A stretch of DNA of 64,000 nt from Nodosilinea nodulosa PCC 7104 (GTDB lineage Bacteria > Cyanobacteriota > Cyanobacteriia > Phormidesmidales > Phormidesmidaceae): the NCBI RefSeq assembly GCF_000309385.1, contig NZ_JH976537.1, forward strand, positions 2,535,866 to 2,599,865, given 5' to 3'. Within the stretch, counting starts at the first letter, position 1. Every line of letters starts with the position of its first letter. This document shows, one piece after another, positions 9,145 through 17,725 of this stretch. The position numbers and the translations under genes are program-made. The notes beneath the pieces were generated by a model. It did not search any database. It saw only the letters and a program-made list of their open reading frames with translations, and was not told the origin of the DNA.

Positions 9145-10025
9145 GACTTGCACCCGTGAATAGCGTTGCTTCCTTAGATCAACCCTCGGCCTCGTCGCAG
9201 CTGTCGGTGCGCCATGTAACCAAGGTCTTCCCCGGCAAAAAGGGCCTGTTTAACAAGCTCTCGGGCAAGACCAGCCGCGACTTTGTGGCCGTTGAGAATA
9301 TCAGCTTGGACATCGAGCCCAACACCTTTGTCACCATTATTGGCCCCTCGGGCTGCGGCAAATCGACCCTGCTGAACATGATTGCGGGCCTCAGCCCGAT
9401 TTCTGGCGGCGAGATTTTGCTGAACGGGGTGCCGATTACCGGGCCGGGGCCTGACCGGGGCATGGTGTTTCAAAACTACGCCCTGATGCCCTGGATGACG
9501 GTGGAGGAAAACCTGCGGTTTGCGGTAGAAACCGTGGACCCCAAGACTTCGCCCAAAAAGCGCGATCGCATCCTCAAGGAGCACATTCAGCTGGTCGGCC
9601 TCACCGGGGCCGAGCGCAAGCACCCCCACGAGCTCTCCGGCGGCATGCGCCAGCGGGTCGGCATCGCCCGCGCCCTGGCCATCAACCCCCAAATTCTGCT
9701 CATGGATGAGCCCTTCGGTGCCCTCGACGCCCTCACCCGAGGCTTCTTGCAGGACGAGATCGAGCGGATCTGGGAACAGCAGCGCAAGACCGTGATCATG
9801 ATTACCCACAGCATCGAAGAGGCGCTCTTGCTGAGCGATCGCATCGTCATGATGACCCGCGGCCCCGCCGCCCGCATCGACGAAATTCTGGAGGTGCCCT
9901 TCCCCCGGCCCCGCAACCGCGAGACCATCGAGCAGCACCCCGCCTACCACGCCCTCAAGGCCGAGATGGAGAGCCACCTGTTCCGCGAAACCCGAGCGGT
10001 AGAGGCGGCGCGGGTGGGAGGATGA
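9141..10025 (+). CDS. cynD: Cyanate ABC transporter ATP-binding protein (NrtD/CynD family)
   Basis: 294 residues. It has Walker A (GPSGCGKST), Q-loop (QNYALMPW), ABC signature ([16 protein letters not shown]), Walker B ([12 protein letters not shown]) and the switch His (ITHSIEEAL), so a complete ABC ATPase. The domain order and the tyrosine-containing [10 protein letters not shown] region match NrtD-type subunits. The ATG overlaps the permease stop by four bases. An insertion-like [13 protein letters not shown] segment near residue 35 is typical of this transporter subfamily. Confidence 0.9.
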   Translation: MRLAPVNSVASLDQPSASSQLSVRHVTKVFPGKKGLFNKLSGKTSRDFVAVENISLDIEPNTFVTIIGPSGCGKSTLLNMIAGLSPISGGEILLNGVPITGPGPDRGMVFQNYALMPWMTVEENLRFAVETVDPKTSPKKRDRILKEHIQLVGLTGAERKHPHELSGGMRQRVGIARALAINPQILLMDEPFGALDALTRGFLQDEIERIWEQQRKTVIMITHSIEEALLLSDRIVMMTRGPAARIDEILEVPFPRPRNRETIEQHPAYHALKAEMESHLFRETRAVEAARVGG

Positions 10026-10248
10026 GGGAGACGGGGGAGATGGGGGGATGGGGGAGATGGGGAAACCCCGGACACCCCGTAGGGTGGGTTAGGCGATCGC
10101 TCAATCCTGGCTCCCTTTACACCATTTTCGCTCCGCCGTAACCCACCATCCCCCTCGCCCCAACCCCGTAGGGCGGGCATTGCCCGCCATCCCTTCCCCG
10201 GCACAAACCAACTTTTCCCAAGTCGTATCCAACCCAAGACGTATCCAA
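10026..10248. repeat. G-rich tract and two short dispersed palindromes between cynD and cynS
   Basis: The spacer opens with a purine-rich microsatellite (GGGGGAGATGGGG-type, 10026-10066). Two inverted repeats of a family seen elsewhere in the window follow: GTAGGGTGGGTTA paired with TAACCCACC (10079-10150), and GTAGGGCGGGCATTGCCCGCC (about 10169-10190). They may form hairpins in the cynABD-cynS transcript, giving unequal expression of transporter and enzyme. No promoter was recognised. Confidence 0.45.
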
Positions 10249-10261
10249 GAGGATCTGAACC

Positions 10262-10705
10262 ATGGCTATTTCCCCCGTTACCGAAACCCTGCTGGCCGCC
10301 AAAAAAGCCGCTGGCCTCTCCTTTGCCGACCTCGAAGCCAAGGTCGGCTGCGACGAAGTCTGGATCGCGTCGGTGTTCTACCGCCAGGCCAGCGCCTCGG
10401 TGGAAGAAGCCACCAAAATCATCGAGGCGATCGGGGCCGATGCCTCTCTAATCGAGGCCCTGACCGAGTTTCCCGTCAAGGGTGGCCTCGACCCGGTGGT
10501 ACCCACCGACCCGCTGATCTACCGCTTCTACGAGATCATGCAGGTCTACGGCATGCCGATCAAAGCCGTGGTGCACGAAAAATTTGGCGACGGCATTATG
10601 AGCGCCATCGACTTCACCATCGACGTCGAAAAAGAAGAAGACCCCAAGGGCGATCGCGTCAAGGTGATCATGAACGGCAAATTCCTGCCCTACAAAAAGT
10701 GGTGA
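10262..10705 (+). CDS. cynS: Cyanate hydratase (cyanase)
   Basis: 147 residues, close to the usual family length. It converts cyanate plus bicarbonate to ammonia and CO2. The N-terminal helical domain (1-75) and the C-terminal catalytic domain are both present. The catalytic triad is visible as Arg88 and Glu91 in [14 protein letters not shown] and Ser114 in [13 protein letters not shown]. The C-terminus FLPYKKW is intact. A GAGG sequence lies nine bases before the ATG. Together with the upstream transporter it makes a complete cyanate assimilation operon. Confidence 0.97.
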   Translation: MAISPVTETLLAAKKAAGLSFADLEAKVGCDEVWIASVFYRQASASVEEATKIIEAIGADASLIEALTEFPVKGGLDPVVPTDPLIYRFYEIMQVYGMPIKAVVHEKFGDGIMSAIDFTIDVEKEEDPKGDRVKVIMNGKFLPYKKW

Positions 10706-10864
10706 GGTCGATTGCCGATTTTGGATTGGCGATTTTGGCCGGAGCCAGCCTGCGATCGCAAGCTCTATACGGTAGCAAGGTTTGGTCGGTGAACAAACTG
10801 GCCTAAAGTTTCTCTCCGCGTCCTGACTCACAACTCCTAAGGCTGTTGGCCAAGGCTGACAGCC

Positions 10865-10912
10865 TTTCCTATACCTTCCCCACCTTCCCCATCTCCCCCA
10901 CTCATCCACCCC
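10865..10912 (+). repeat. Polypyrimidine tract upstream of the NTF2-like gene
   Basis: A C/T-only-like run built from CCTTCCCC and CATCTCCCCCA units directly precedes the ATG at 10914 and replaces any recognisable ribosome-binding site. The same kind of sequence occurs at 19207, 53480 and inside the modBC linker. Confidence 0.5.
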
Positions 10913-10913
10913 T

Positions 10914-11381
10914 ATGCCCACTCCCATCGTCCCCCCGTTTACCCGAGAAACCGCGATCGCCAAAGCCCGCATGGCCGAAAACGCCTGGAACAGCCGCGAC
11001 CCCGATCGCGTCGCCCTGGCCTACACCGAAGACAGCCACTGGCGCAACCGGGCCGAAATCTTCCAGGGGCGCGACGCCATTCGCGAATTTCTGCGCCGCA
11101 AGTGGGACAAAGAACTCGACTACCGCCTGGTCAAAGAAGTGTGGGCCTACGCCGACAACCGCATCGCCGTGCGCTTTCAGTACGAGTGGCACGACGACGC
11201 CGGGCAGTGGTACCGCGCCTACGGCAACGAAAACTGGGAATTCGACGAAAACGGCCTGATGCGCCGCCGCGAGGCCAGCATCAACGACAAGCCCATTGCC
11301 GAGTCAGACCGCCGCTTCTTCTGGGATACCTCCGGCCCTCGCCCAGAGGATCATCCGGGGCTAATTAACTCGCCGGTTTAA
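10914..11381 (+). CDS. NTF2-like family protein (DUF1348)
   Basis: 155 residues forming a single cone-fold NTF2-like domain. Recognisable features are [30 protein letters not shown], the QYEWHD strand and [18 protein letters not shown]. This DUF1348 branch has no firmly established function; members may bind or isomerise small molecules. It follows cynS in the same direction, so a role in cyanate or nitrogen metabolism is possible but unproven. It has no signal peptide. The upstream polypyrimidine tract leaves the translation start without a clear ribosome-binding site. Confidence 0.85.
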   Translation: MPTPIVPPFTRETAIAKARMAENAWNSRDPDRVALAYTEDSHWRNRAEIFQGRDAIREFLRRKWDKELDYRLVKEVWAYADNRIAVRFQYEWHDDAGQWYRAYGNENWEFDENGLMRRREASINDKPIAESDRRFFWDTSGPRPEDHPGLINSPV

Positions 11382-11400
11382 TCCGCTAGCGATGAGACGC

Positions 11401-11760
11401 TCAATAGTTCCACTGATTTAGCACGATAAACTGATTGGCCATAGGTACTCCTGAAGCTTCGAGGTTGCCTATGGCCGCTGCGATCGCCTGATAGCTCATA
11501 TTTTTATCGGGTTCAGCATCTTGATAGACAGCCAATATGCCGAAATGAGTGGTTATAGACTGATGCAAATCCAGAAAATCATTGCAGTTTCGGGTTAACA
11601 ATACTCGGCGTTGCTGGGCGGCATAATCCAGTACCACATCATCCGCAGCACCTCCGATGCCAGCCTCATTAATAGTTCGAATATCATGACCTGCTGCCCT
11701 TAAAAGGTTAACCAAGAATTTCGCCTGACTATCTTCGTCAAGCAGCAGGGCTAGGCTCAA
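11401..11760 (-). CDS. DUF5615 PIN-like toxin
   Basis: 119 residues from a TTG at 11760, chosen because AAGGAG lies six to seven bases upstream and the family starts right at LLLDEDS. It has the PIN-like acidic residues in LLLDEDSQAKF, a GIGGAADD segment and LLTRNCNDFLDLH. It probably acts as an RNase-type toxin partnered with the DUF433 protein encoded just upstream, whose 3' end it overlaps by 23 bases. The open frame extends further upstream, but that part lies inside the antitoxin gene. Confidence 0.75.
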   Translation of the reverse strand: MSLALLLDEDSQAKFLVNLLRAAGHDIRTINEAGIGGAADDVVLDYAAQQRRVLLTRNCNDFLDLHQSITTHFGILAVYQDAEPDKNMSYQAIAAAIGNLEASGVPMANQFIVLNQWNY

Positions 11761-12127
11761 GAGAAACTCCTTTTTCCTGCATGCGGTGGCGCTCTTCTTC
11801 TGCTTCAAATCTCAGCAGATCTTGGTGAGCCTCACAGTACTGAATGGCTTCCTGGATGACCACAAGCGGTAAGTCCCAATTGTCTGCAGCTTGCTCTGGA
11901 GTCATACCGTTAGTCAGCATATCTCGCCAAATACTAGACGCCAACAGCTTACGCCCTTTAATAAAAAGTTGCTTTCGCCATGGATGGGGGCGAGCTACTA
12001 AAAATTGCCAATCTTCTGGCTGAGGCAGCCCCTGGAGCGATTGAATGATAGTGCTCACTAGCTCAAGTCGATCTTGAGCTGGCAATTGGGTAATTTGTGT
12101 TTTGAGATCTTGAAGCGACATGGACAC
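11738..12127 (-). CDS. DUF433-like antitoxin
   Basis: 129 residues. The central part (WRDMLTNGMTPEQAADNWDLPLVVIQEAIQYCEAHQDLL) matches the DUF433 winged-helix domain, usually the antitoxin of DUF5615/PIN-like toxins. An N-terminal helical segment (LQDLKTQITQLPAQDRLELVSTII) is often seen in cyanobacterial members. The gene overlaps the toxin downstream, which supports a translationally coupled pair. Regulation is probably by autorepression, though I saw no palindrome in the promoter. Confidence 0.78.
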   Translation of the reverse strand: MSMSLQDLKTQITQLPAQDRLELVSTIIQSLQGLPQPEDWQFLVARPHPWRKQLFIKGRKLLASSIWRDMLTNGMTPEQAADNWDLPLVVIQEAIQYCEAHQDLLRFEAEEERHRMQEKGVSLEPSPAA

Positions 12128-12193
12128 TCCACAGAAGTTTTTATGCTCAAAGCTACGAAATATAGGACTTGTAAACCTTCAAAAGAAACTCAT

Positions 12194-12796
12194 TCACCAA
12201 ATTCTAGCCGTTTGCAATGCAAAGCCTGGCAGCTGAGGGTCTGCGGAAACGGTGTCGGGGTTCTCTAAAATTTCCGCTGCTTGATTGGGGCGGTAGAGGT
12301 GAACCTGGCGGGTTTTGCGATCGATTAACCAGCCCAGAGAGGCACCATTGGCTAGATATTCTTCCATTTTGGCCTCAAGCCTGCTGAGGGCATCGCTGGC
12401 AGACCGCAACTCCACCACAAAGTCTGGGCACAGGGGCGCAAAGGAAGACTTTTCGGCTTCCGTTAGCGCATTCCAGCGCTCTAAGCGCACCCAGGCGGCA
12501 TTGGGGGAACGGGTGGCACCATTGGGCAGGGTGAATCCGGCACTGGAGTCGAAGGCTTCGCCGGTACCATCTACGTCGGCCCAGTTGGCCAACTGCTGAG
12601 CAATTTTGAGGTTGCGGTTGCCGGTGTCAGAAAAGGCAGGCGGCATGACAATCACCTCTCCTGTCGCCGATCGCTCAATCCGCAGATCGCGATTGGCCTG
12701 GCAGAACGCATAAAATTCTGCTGTTGTCATTTCAGCGCTGGTCGGGAAGTTGACCTTTAGGGGTACGCTTTCAGTCTGAATCAGCAGCGTGGTCAT
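12194..12796 (-). CDS. Uma2-family (DUF820) putative endonuclease
   Basis: About 200 residues from the ATG giving MTTLLIQTES; the frame is open to 12829. It has a PD-(D/E)XK-like core with CPDFVVELRS followed by EAKMEEYLANGASLGWLID, the usual DUF820/Uma2 signature. Cyanobacteria carry many copies of this family and their role is not settled; nuclease activity is predicted from the fold. A second, divergent family member lies at 45616. It stands alone near a toxin-antitoxin pair, but no functional link is evident. Confidence 0.82.
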   Translation of the reverse strand: MTTLLIQTESVPLKVNFPTSAEMTTAEFYAFCQANRDLRIERSATGEVIVMPPAFSDTGNRNLKIAQQLANWADVDGTGEAFDSSAGFTLPNGATRSPNAAWVRLERWNALTEAEKSSFAPLCPDFVVELRSASDALSRLEAKMEEYLANGASLGWLIDRKTRQVHLYRPNQAAEILENPDTVSADPQLPGFALQTARIW

Positions 12797-12943
12797 CGGT
12801 CGCCCCAGTCTCTGCAATGGGCCAATCATAGCCTAACCGCATGGGCCGTCGGTTTGTGCAGCTTTTCTTTCCCTGGATAGACCTCAGCGGTGCCAACCTC
12901 TGGGATGCTAGAGGGCAAACATCGCACACGGTGGGGATTTTCT

Positions 12944-13849
12944 ATGGCGGCAATGAATCAGTTCAGAACCTTAGCACTGCTGGCGCTACTCAGCGGGCTG
13001 ATCGTGCTGGCGGGCTACCTGCTGGTGGGCGATGAAACCGGCCTCTACTACGGGCTGGGCTTTGCCGCCGTGAGCAGCTTTGGCTCGTGGTACTACTCCG
13101 ACAAGGCAGCGCTGGCGGCATTTAAGGCCCAGCCCACGCCGCGAGAAGAGGCCCCAGAGCTGTTTGAGCGACTAGAGCGGCTGAGCGATCGCGCCGGCAT
13201 TCCCACCCCGACTCTGTATCTGGTGCCGTCGGAGTCGCCCAACGCCTTTGCCACTGGGCGCGACCCCAACCACGCCGCGATCGCCCTCACCAAAGGCATC
13301 GTTGACCTCTTGCCTGACGACGAGCTAGACGCCGTTATTGCCCACGAACTCACCCACGTGCGCAACCGCGACACCCTGACCCAGGCGGTGGCGGGCACCC
13401 TGGCCGGGTCGCTGACCTTTTTGGGCCGCATTCTCACCCTGGGGGCACTGTACTTTCCCATGGCGCGGGCGGGCGGCAGGCGCGGCAACAACCCCATCGC
13501 GATTCTCTTTCTACTGGTGGTGGGGCCATTTGCCGCCGGGCTAATTCGCATGGCTATTTCACGGACGCGGGAGTACGCCGCCGATGCCGGGGCCGCCGAA
13601 ATTACCGGCAACCCCCTGGCCCTGGTGCGCGCCTTAGAAAGACTGGAGGAGATGGGGCAGAAGGTGCCCATTCACGGCAACCCCGCCTTTGCGCCGCTGT
13701 TCATCATCAACCCGCTCTCTAAGGATGGAATGATGACGCTGTTTATGACCCACCCCTCCACGGACGATCGCGTTCAGCGCCTGAAGGCAATGGCCGCTGA
13801 AATCGCTGGCAGCACCGCCAATACTAAAGAGCTAAGCTCAAGTGTTTAG
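12944..13849 (+). CDS. htpX: HtpX-type M48 membrane zinc metalloprotease
   Basis: About 301 residues from the ATG at 12944 (a second ATG is at 12953; the frame is open to 12890). Two N-terminal membrane segments (LALLALLSGLIVLAGYLLV and the following GLYYGLGFAAVSSFGS) precede the zinc site HELTHVRNRDTL. Two more hydrophobic segments follow, then the third ligand Glu in SRTREYAADAGAAE. Family members degrade misfolded membrane proteins. The C-terminal THPSTDDRVQRLKAM motif is intact. The gene looks complete and is monocistronic. Confidence 0.92.
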   Translation: MAAMNQFRTLALLALLSGLIVLAGYLLVGDETGLYYGLGFAAVSSFGSWYYSDKAALAAFKAQPTPREEAPELFERLERLSDRAGIPTPTLYLVPSESPNAFATGRDPNHAAIALTKGIVDLLPDDELDAVIAHELTHVRNRDTLTQAVAGTLAGSLTFLGRILTLGALYFPMARAGGRRGNNPIAILFLLVVGPFAAGLIRMAISRTREYAADAGAAEITGNPLALVRALERLEEMGQKVPIHGNPAFAPLFIINPLSKDGMMTLFMTHPSTDDRVQRLKAMAAEIAGSTANTKELSSSV

Positions 13850-13888
13850 ATGACCCAGGAGATAGGATAGCGTGCACTGTACATCAGC

Positions 13889-14014
13889 CACGGCATCGAG
13901 TATGAGGGATGTTCACTGCCCCAAGCTGCACAGATTGCTGGTCAGACCAGCACACGTATGGTGGCAGAAACCTACGGACACATGCTAAATCAACCTAGAT
14001 TACCCAAATTCTAA
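13889..14014 (+). pseudogene. C-terminal remnant of a tyrosine recombinase/integrase
   Basis: A 41-codon stretch ending in a stop reads as the C-terminal end of a site-specific recombinase: EGCSLPQAAQIAGQTSTRM then VAETYGHMLNQPR, with the catalytic Tyr in ETYGHM. No upstream catalytic domain or start is present, so it is a truncated relic. It marks the left side of the AT-rich segment carrying the P-loop NTPase. Confidence 0.6.
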
Positions 14015-14084
14015 ACAAAAGACTATTTTCTTGGTTAGTAAAGACTCAACGGGTTAGGAAAAGAGTCGCAGATGTATTCCATCA

Positions 14085-15893
14085 CTAATCAACCTGATTT
14101 TCTAAATCAATCCCATACAAATTTTGAACCCTTACTCTATTGATATTGCTATCTTTTGCAAATAATTTAAGGGCAGATTTAAGGTTTTCAAGAATAAGCC
14201 TGTATTTTGCATTAGTATCATTATCCTGACCTTTGCTACGAAAGTAGGTCAGAGCATCATATAGTTTCACAACAAATAGTTGTTCCTCGATATTTACATC
14301 TTCACCTGAATACTGCGCATTCATCCTATTTATCCAATCCAAAATATCAGATGGACTCAGAGAACAGAGAAAATCTATTTGTTCTATACGGTGGCTTTGT
14401 TTCTGTGTAATATGAGTCAAAACACTATCAAGGTTACTGTATTCATACATTTCGATTCGAGCGTTCTCAACCTTTTCTGAAAGAAGCTTATTCTTAATGT
14501 TGCTCCGACCGAAAGAAGGGTCAGAAGCTATGTCTTTAATAACATCTGGATTAACTTGACAATATTCTTCAATATACGAGTCTGTGTTCTCCTCTAAAAG
14601 ATCTAGCAATGTCATTAACTTTGAAAAGTCACTAAAGAATATTTTCTGTAGTCCTATAGCCAAAAGATCATGAGATGCTTGCACTATTTCTTTCTGGTTA
14701 TCACGTAGGGAGTATTGATACATTTCGAATACATTCTTGACACGCTGCCTGTATTGGTATTTCTTTTCCTTTTCGTTCTCTTCCGATATGTTTTTAATAA
14801 AATCGTCTTCATCCAATAAGTATCCGTATTGAATGAGATTAATGATATTTTCATCATACTTAGCTTCACTTATCGGCAGATTGAGGAGGACTTCATCCAG
14901 CCAACGCTTTTCGTGTTCCGTATACCCAGAGTCATCTGGGTCTTTATATATATTTGCTAGCATGTAACCATGCGAGCCTAAACTTTGTTTCACAAATGGC
15001 AGAGATAGTTGTTGGTCAGACTCAAGAAAAGCCCACGAATAAAGAGCTAGATGAGCTGCCATCTCTACCTTTACAGCATCTTCACAAGGATTCGTGTATT
15101 CCTGAATGTGCTCTATCGCCCACTTGAATCGCTTAAAAATCCTGATATTAACAGAGCCTAGACACTTAAAAATTTGCAGTATTCTCTCAAAGTAAAGCTC
15201 TTCTCCAGAAAAAACTTTTAGGATATTTTCTTGTATGCTCGGTGAATATCTAACTTCAACATCAGCAGTTTTTTCTCTATATTTTTTGAAGTCAATAGCA
15301 TTCTCTTCGTCTAATTTTTCTTCGTTTAGAATGACAACGACTTTGCACTTCCTCTGAAGGCTTAATTCATTGATTAGCCCCATCACTTGACCAACTTCTA
15401 AATCATTTTGCTTCCGCTCGAAATCGTCAATACAAACAAGGTAGTCAAAGATGAGGCTTTCTCTATATTGCCCGTAGAATTCCGAAATAAACCCTAATTG
15501 AAGACCTCCCCATCTCGCACCATTTAATACTTTTATAATAGTCGCAAGTTTGGATTCTAGTTGCCTCGCTTTTTTCCCATATAGGAGCTGAAATACCTGG
15601 TTCTGCTCGTTTGCAAATTCTTCTATTTTCTTTATTGATGATCCACTGTTATCTATGATTTTGGCGGAACTCTGAATCCTTTCTCTCAACTGGTTTATAT
15701 TAGACACTCCAAATAAAGAGACGTATGAATAAGCTAGATTTTCGACTTCTTTTTGATTTAACTTTTCGCTGATATAGCTTTCCCAAAAATAGGTTTTCCC
15801 TATCCCCCATTCACCTCTCATGAATAAAACATTCGTCGTTTCATTTTTTAGAAATGAGTTTAATGTTTTCTCTATTTTATCTGTTTCACTCAT
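14085..15893 (-). CDS. KAP-type/AAA P-loop NTPase, possible conflict protein
   Basis: 602 residues. Walker A GEWGIGKT is at 27-34 and a Walker B-like LVCIDDFER at about 152-160. A VVVILNEEKLDEE strand with sensor-like Asn follows. The rest is helical with no membrane segment. The overall look is that of KAP/STAND-like NTPases such as those seen in phage-defence and plasmid-linked islands, but I cannot name a subfamily. Codon use is strongly AT-rich (many AAA, AAT, ATA codons) compared with neighbours. An integrase remnant lies at its 3' side and tRNA-Val about 300 bases beyond its 5' side, arguing for horizontal acquisition. Confidence 0.7.
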   Translation of the reverse strand: MSETDKIEKTLNSFLKNETTNVLFMRGEWGIGKTYFWESYISEKLNQKEVENLAYSYVSLFGVSNINQLRERIQSSAKIIDNSGSSIKKIEEFANEQNQVFQLLYGKKARQLESKLATIIKVLNGARWGGLQLGFISEFYGQYRESLIFDYLVCIDDFERKQNDLEVGQVMGLINELSLQRKCKVVVILNEEKLDEENAIDFKKYREKTADVEVRYSPSIQENILKVFSGEELYFERILQIFKCLGSVNIRIFKRFKWAIEHIQEYTNPCEDAVKVEMAAHLALYSWAFLESDQQLSLPFVKQSLGSHGYMLANIYKDPDDSGYTEHEKRWLDEVLLNLPISEAKYDENIINLIQYGYLLDEDDFIKNISEENEKEKKYQYRQRVKNVFEMYQYSLRDNQKEIVQASHDLLAIGLQKIFFSDFSKLMTLLDLLEENTDSYIEEYCQVNPDVIKDIASDPSFGRSNIKNKLLSEKVENARIEMYEYSNLDSVLTHITQKQSHRIEQIDFLCSLSPSDILDWINRMNAQYSGEDVNIEEQLFVVKLYDALTYFRSKGQDNDTNAKYRLILENLKSALKLFAKDSNINRVRVQNLYGIDLENQVD

Positions 15894-16202
15894 GATTTGA
15901 ATTTGCTCTGATTTCTGTTTTTTGCCATCTTGTCGATTGGCTGCACAATAAGATCAATCGCATTAATGACTAATTGAAGTCCTATTCTCAGGGCTAATGC
16001 AAGATATTGGCTAGTTATAAAGGAGACGGCGTCGAATAGAAAGCCACCTTTTCACTTGCAGGCTGGTCACTACCTAGATAGCCTGCTTTGTCCCATGCAC
16101 ACAATCTGCACACAAAAAACTATCTCAAGAAGCTCCACCAAGTATAAGCAAGACTACATAGAAGTTGCCTGAAAGCTTGGATATAAAGGCTATAAGCCTT
16201 AA
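15894..16202. other. Intergenic stretch between the NTPase gene and tRNA-Val
   Basis: 309 bases, AT-rich on the gene side. It contains a direct repeat (ATGCACACAATCTGCACACA, about 16095-16114) of a type often found near integrase or attachment regions. I found no open frame with coding character and no duplicate of the tRNA 3' end, so a formal attachment site is not demonstrated. Confidence 0.35.
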
Positions 16203-16276
16203 TGGACGTAACTGGACTCGAACCAGTGACCCCCACGATGTCAACGTGGTGCTCTAACCAACTGAGCTATACGTCC
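16203..16276 (-). tRNA. tRNA-Val (anticodon GAC)
   Basis: 74 nt cloverleaf on the minus strand. The acceptor GGACGTA pairs with TACGTCC and the discriminator is A. The D-arm AGCTCAGTTGGTTAGAGC, anticodon stem CCACG/CGTGG with loop TTGACAT (anticodon GAC), and T-arm with GGTTCGAGTCC are all present. The 3' CCA is not encoded. Its 3' end points toward the AT-rich island, the usual geometry for integration into a tRNA gene. Confidence 0.95.
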
Positions 16277-16335
16277 TTGCAGAGGATGAATTTAGCACAT
16301 CCCCGGGCGCGATCGCAACCTGCGATCGCGTTTTG

Positions 16336-17553
16336 CTAATGGGCTAGGGCGGGCTGAACCCCGATGGGGTTTAGCAGCAGCGGCCCATCCTGCTTTTGCG
16401 CCGTGGTCACCTGCAGGGCCGCCAGAGCCGTGCCCTGGTAGTAGTAGGTCAAAATCTGCTGGTAGGGTCGGCCCTGGAGCGCCAGCGCCCGCGCGCCCCA
16501 TTGGCTCATGCCCAGGCCGTGGCCATAGCCGCGCCCGTTAACTTGCAGGGTGTCGCCCGCCAGGGAGACCGAGCACAGCGCGCTGCGTAGCCCCAAGGCC
16601 TGACGAAACTCGGTGCCGGTCAGGGTGCGGGTGCCCTGGCTGCCCTGGAGCCGAATGGACATAATCCGACCATGGGGAGTGGCCCGCTCGGTAGCGACGC
16701 TTTGCAGGCGGCCAATGCCGGAAATGCGCTGACCAATCTGCTGGGTGGAGAACGTCGCCGACCAGTGAAACGTCGGGGCATCTTGATCAAAGTCGGGCAC
16801 GGCGCGCAGGTAGGGGGTAGGGCGCTGCCAGACATCCTCAGAATTTTCGGTATAGCCGCCAGAGGAGGAATGAAACACCGCCTCAATGATTTGCCCGCCG
16901 TAGGTCAGCACCTGGCCCTGGGTCGCGTTGACGGCAGCCTGCACCGCCGGGGTTTCGCCCGCCAGCCCCTCGTACACCTGGCTGGCGGTGGTGCTGGCAA
17001 CATCAAACAGATCGCCCTGGGTGCGATCGCGGCGGTACAGCGCGTAGGAGCGGGCCGCCACCGCCTGGGCCTTCAGAGCCTCCTGGGGCCAGCTGGCAGG
17101 CATTTCACCACCGACTACACCGTAGAGGTAGGCCTCCAGATCGACCCAGTTGACGGCCGTAACCTTGCCGTCGGTGGGCACCACCAGCACCCGACCCCGA
17201 TACCATTTGTCATTGATAAAGACATAGCCGCCGCCGGTTGGCTCCACCCAAAAGGCCTGACCTTGCCAGTCGGCCAGGCGCAGCCCGCCCCCGCCGGGGG
17301 TAATGGTAACCGCGCGCCCCTGGGGAATTTGGCCCACCCCCTGGCCCGATGCATTTTTGATTACCGCCGGGGTAGAGCTGCCGACCACCGCCTGGTTCAG
17401 GTGATCGCCAATGGCCACCCGCATTTCGACGATCGCCTGAGCGGGCAGGGCCGCCAGCCACCACACCACCGACAGGCCGAGGCCGTGGGCTAAAAAGCCT
17501 CGGGTGCGGTTGACCAGCGGCCTAAAGAAAGAGGGTTGGCGAAGTAGGGTCAT
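16336..17553 (-). CDS. SpoIID/LytB-domain protein, exported
   Basis: 405 residues from the ATG giving MTLLRQPSFF; the frame is open to 17784, but that part overlaps the amidase gene. A signal peptide (ARGLGLSVVWWLAALPAQAIV region) is followed by an N-terminal beta domain and the SpoIID domain, with the conserved segment GGEMPASWPQEALKAQAVAARSYALYR and YHSSSGG-like FHSSSGGYTENSEDVW. The C-terminal GRGYGHGLGMSQWGARALA is diagnostic. SpoIID proteins are lytic transglycosylases on denuded glycan in Bacillus; cyanobacterial homologues probably remodel peptidoglycan. It pairs with the amidase gene upstream in the same orientation. Confidence 0.88.
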   Translation of the reverse strand: MTLLRQPSFFRPLVNRTRGFLAHGLGLSVVWWLAALPAQAIVEMRVAIGDHLNQAVVGSSTPAVIKNASGQGVGQIPQGRAVTITPGGGGLRLADWQGQAFWVEPTGGGYVFINDKWYRGRVLVVPTDGKVTAVNWVDLEAYLYGVVGGEMPASWPQEALKAQAVAARSYALYRRDRTQGDLFDVASTTASQVYEGLAGETPAVQAAVNATQGQVLTYGGQIIEAVFHSSSGGYTENSEDVWQRPTPYLRAVPDFDQDAPTFHWSATFSTQQIGQRISGIGRLQSVATERATPHGRIMSIRLQGSQGTRTLTGTEFRQALGLRSALCSVSLAGDTLQVNGRGYGHGLGMSQWGARALALQGRPYQQILTYYYQGTALAALQVTTAQKQDGPLLLNPIGVQPALAH

Positions 17554-17725
17554 CGGCGGAGGCAGAACGTAGAAGAACTCGTGCGGACGTGGAACAGCCG
17601 GACATCGGACAACGTTTTTTACGGTATCATCGATGCCTGGGCCTGGCACAACAGGATCCAATACCTGCCTATGACGGCGCTGCCGCTGGTGGGTTGCCGC
17701 CCTAAGGCCACTTTTACCGCTGGCC

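Noticed and set aside
16203-16276. Attachment-site duplicate of the tRNA-Val 3' end at the left side of the island
   Set aside because: I searched around 13850-14084 by eye and found no copy of the tRNA 3' sequence.
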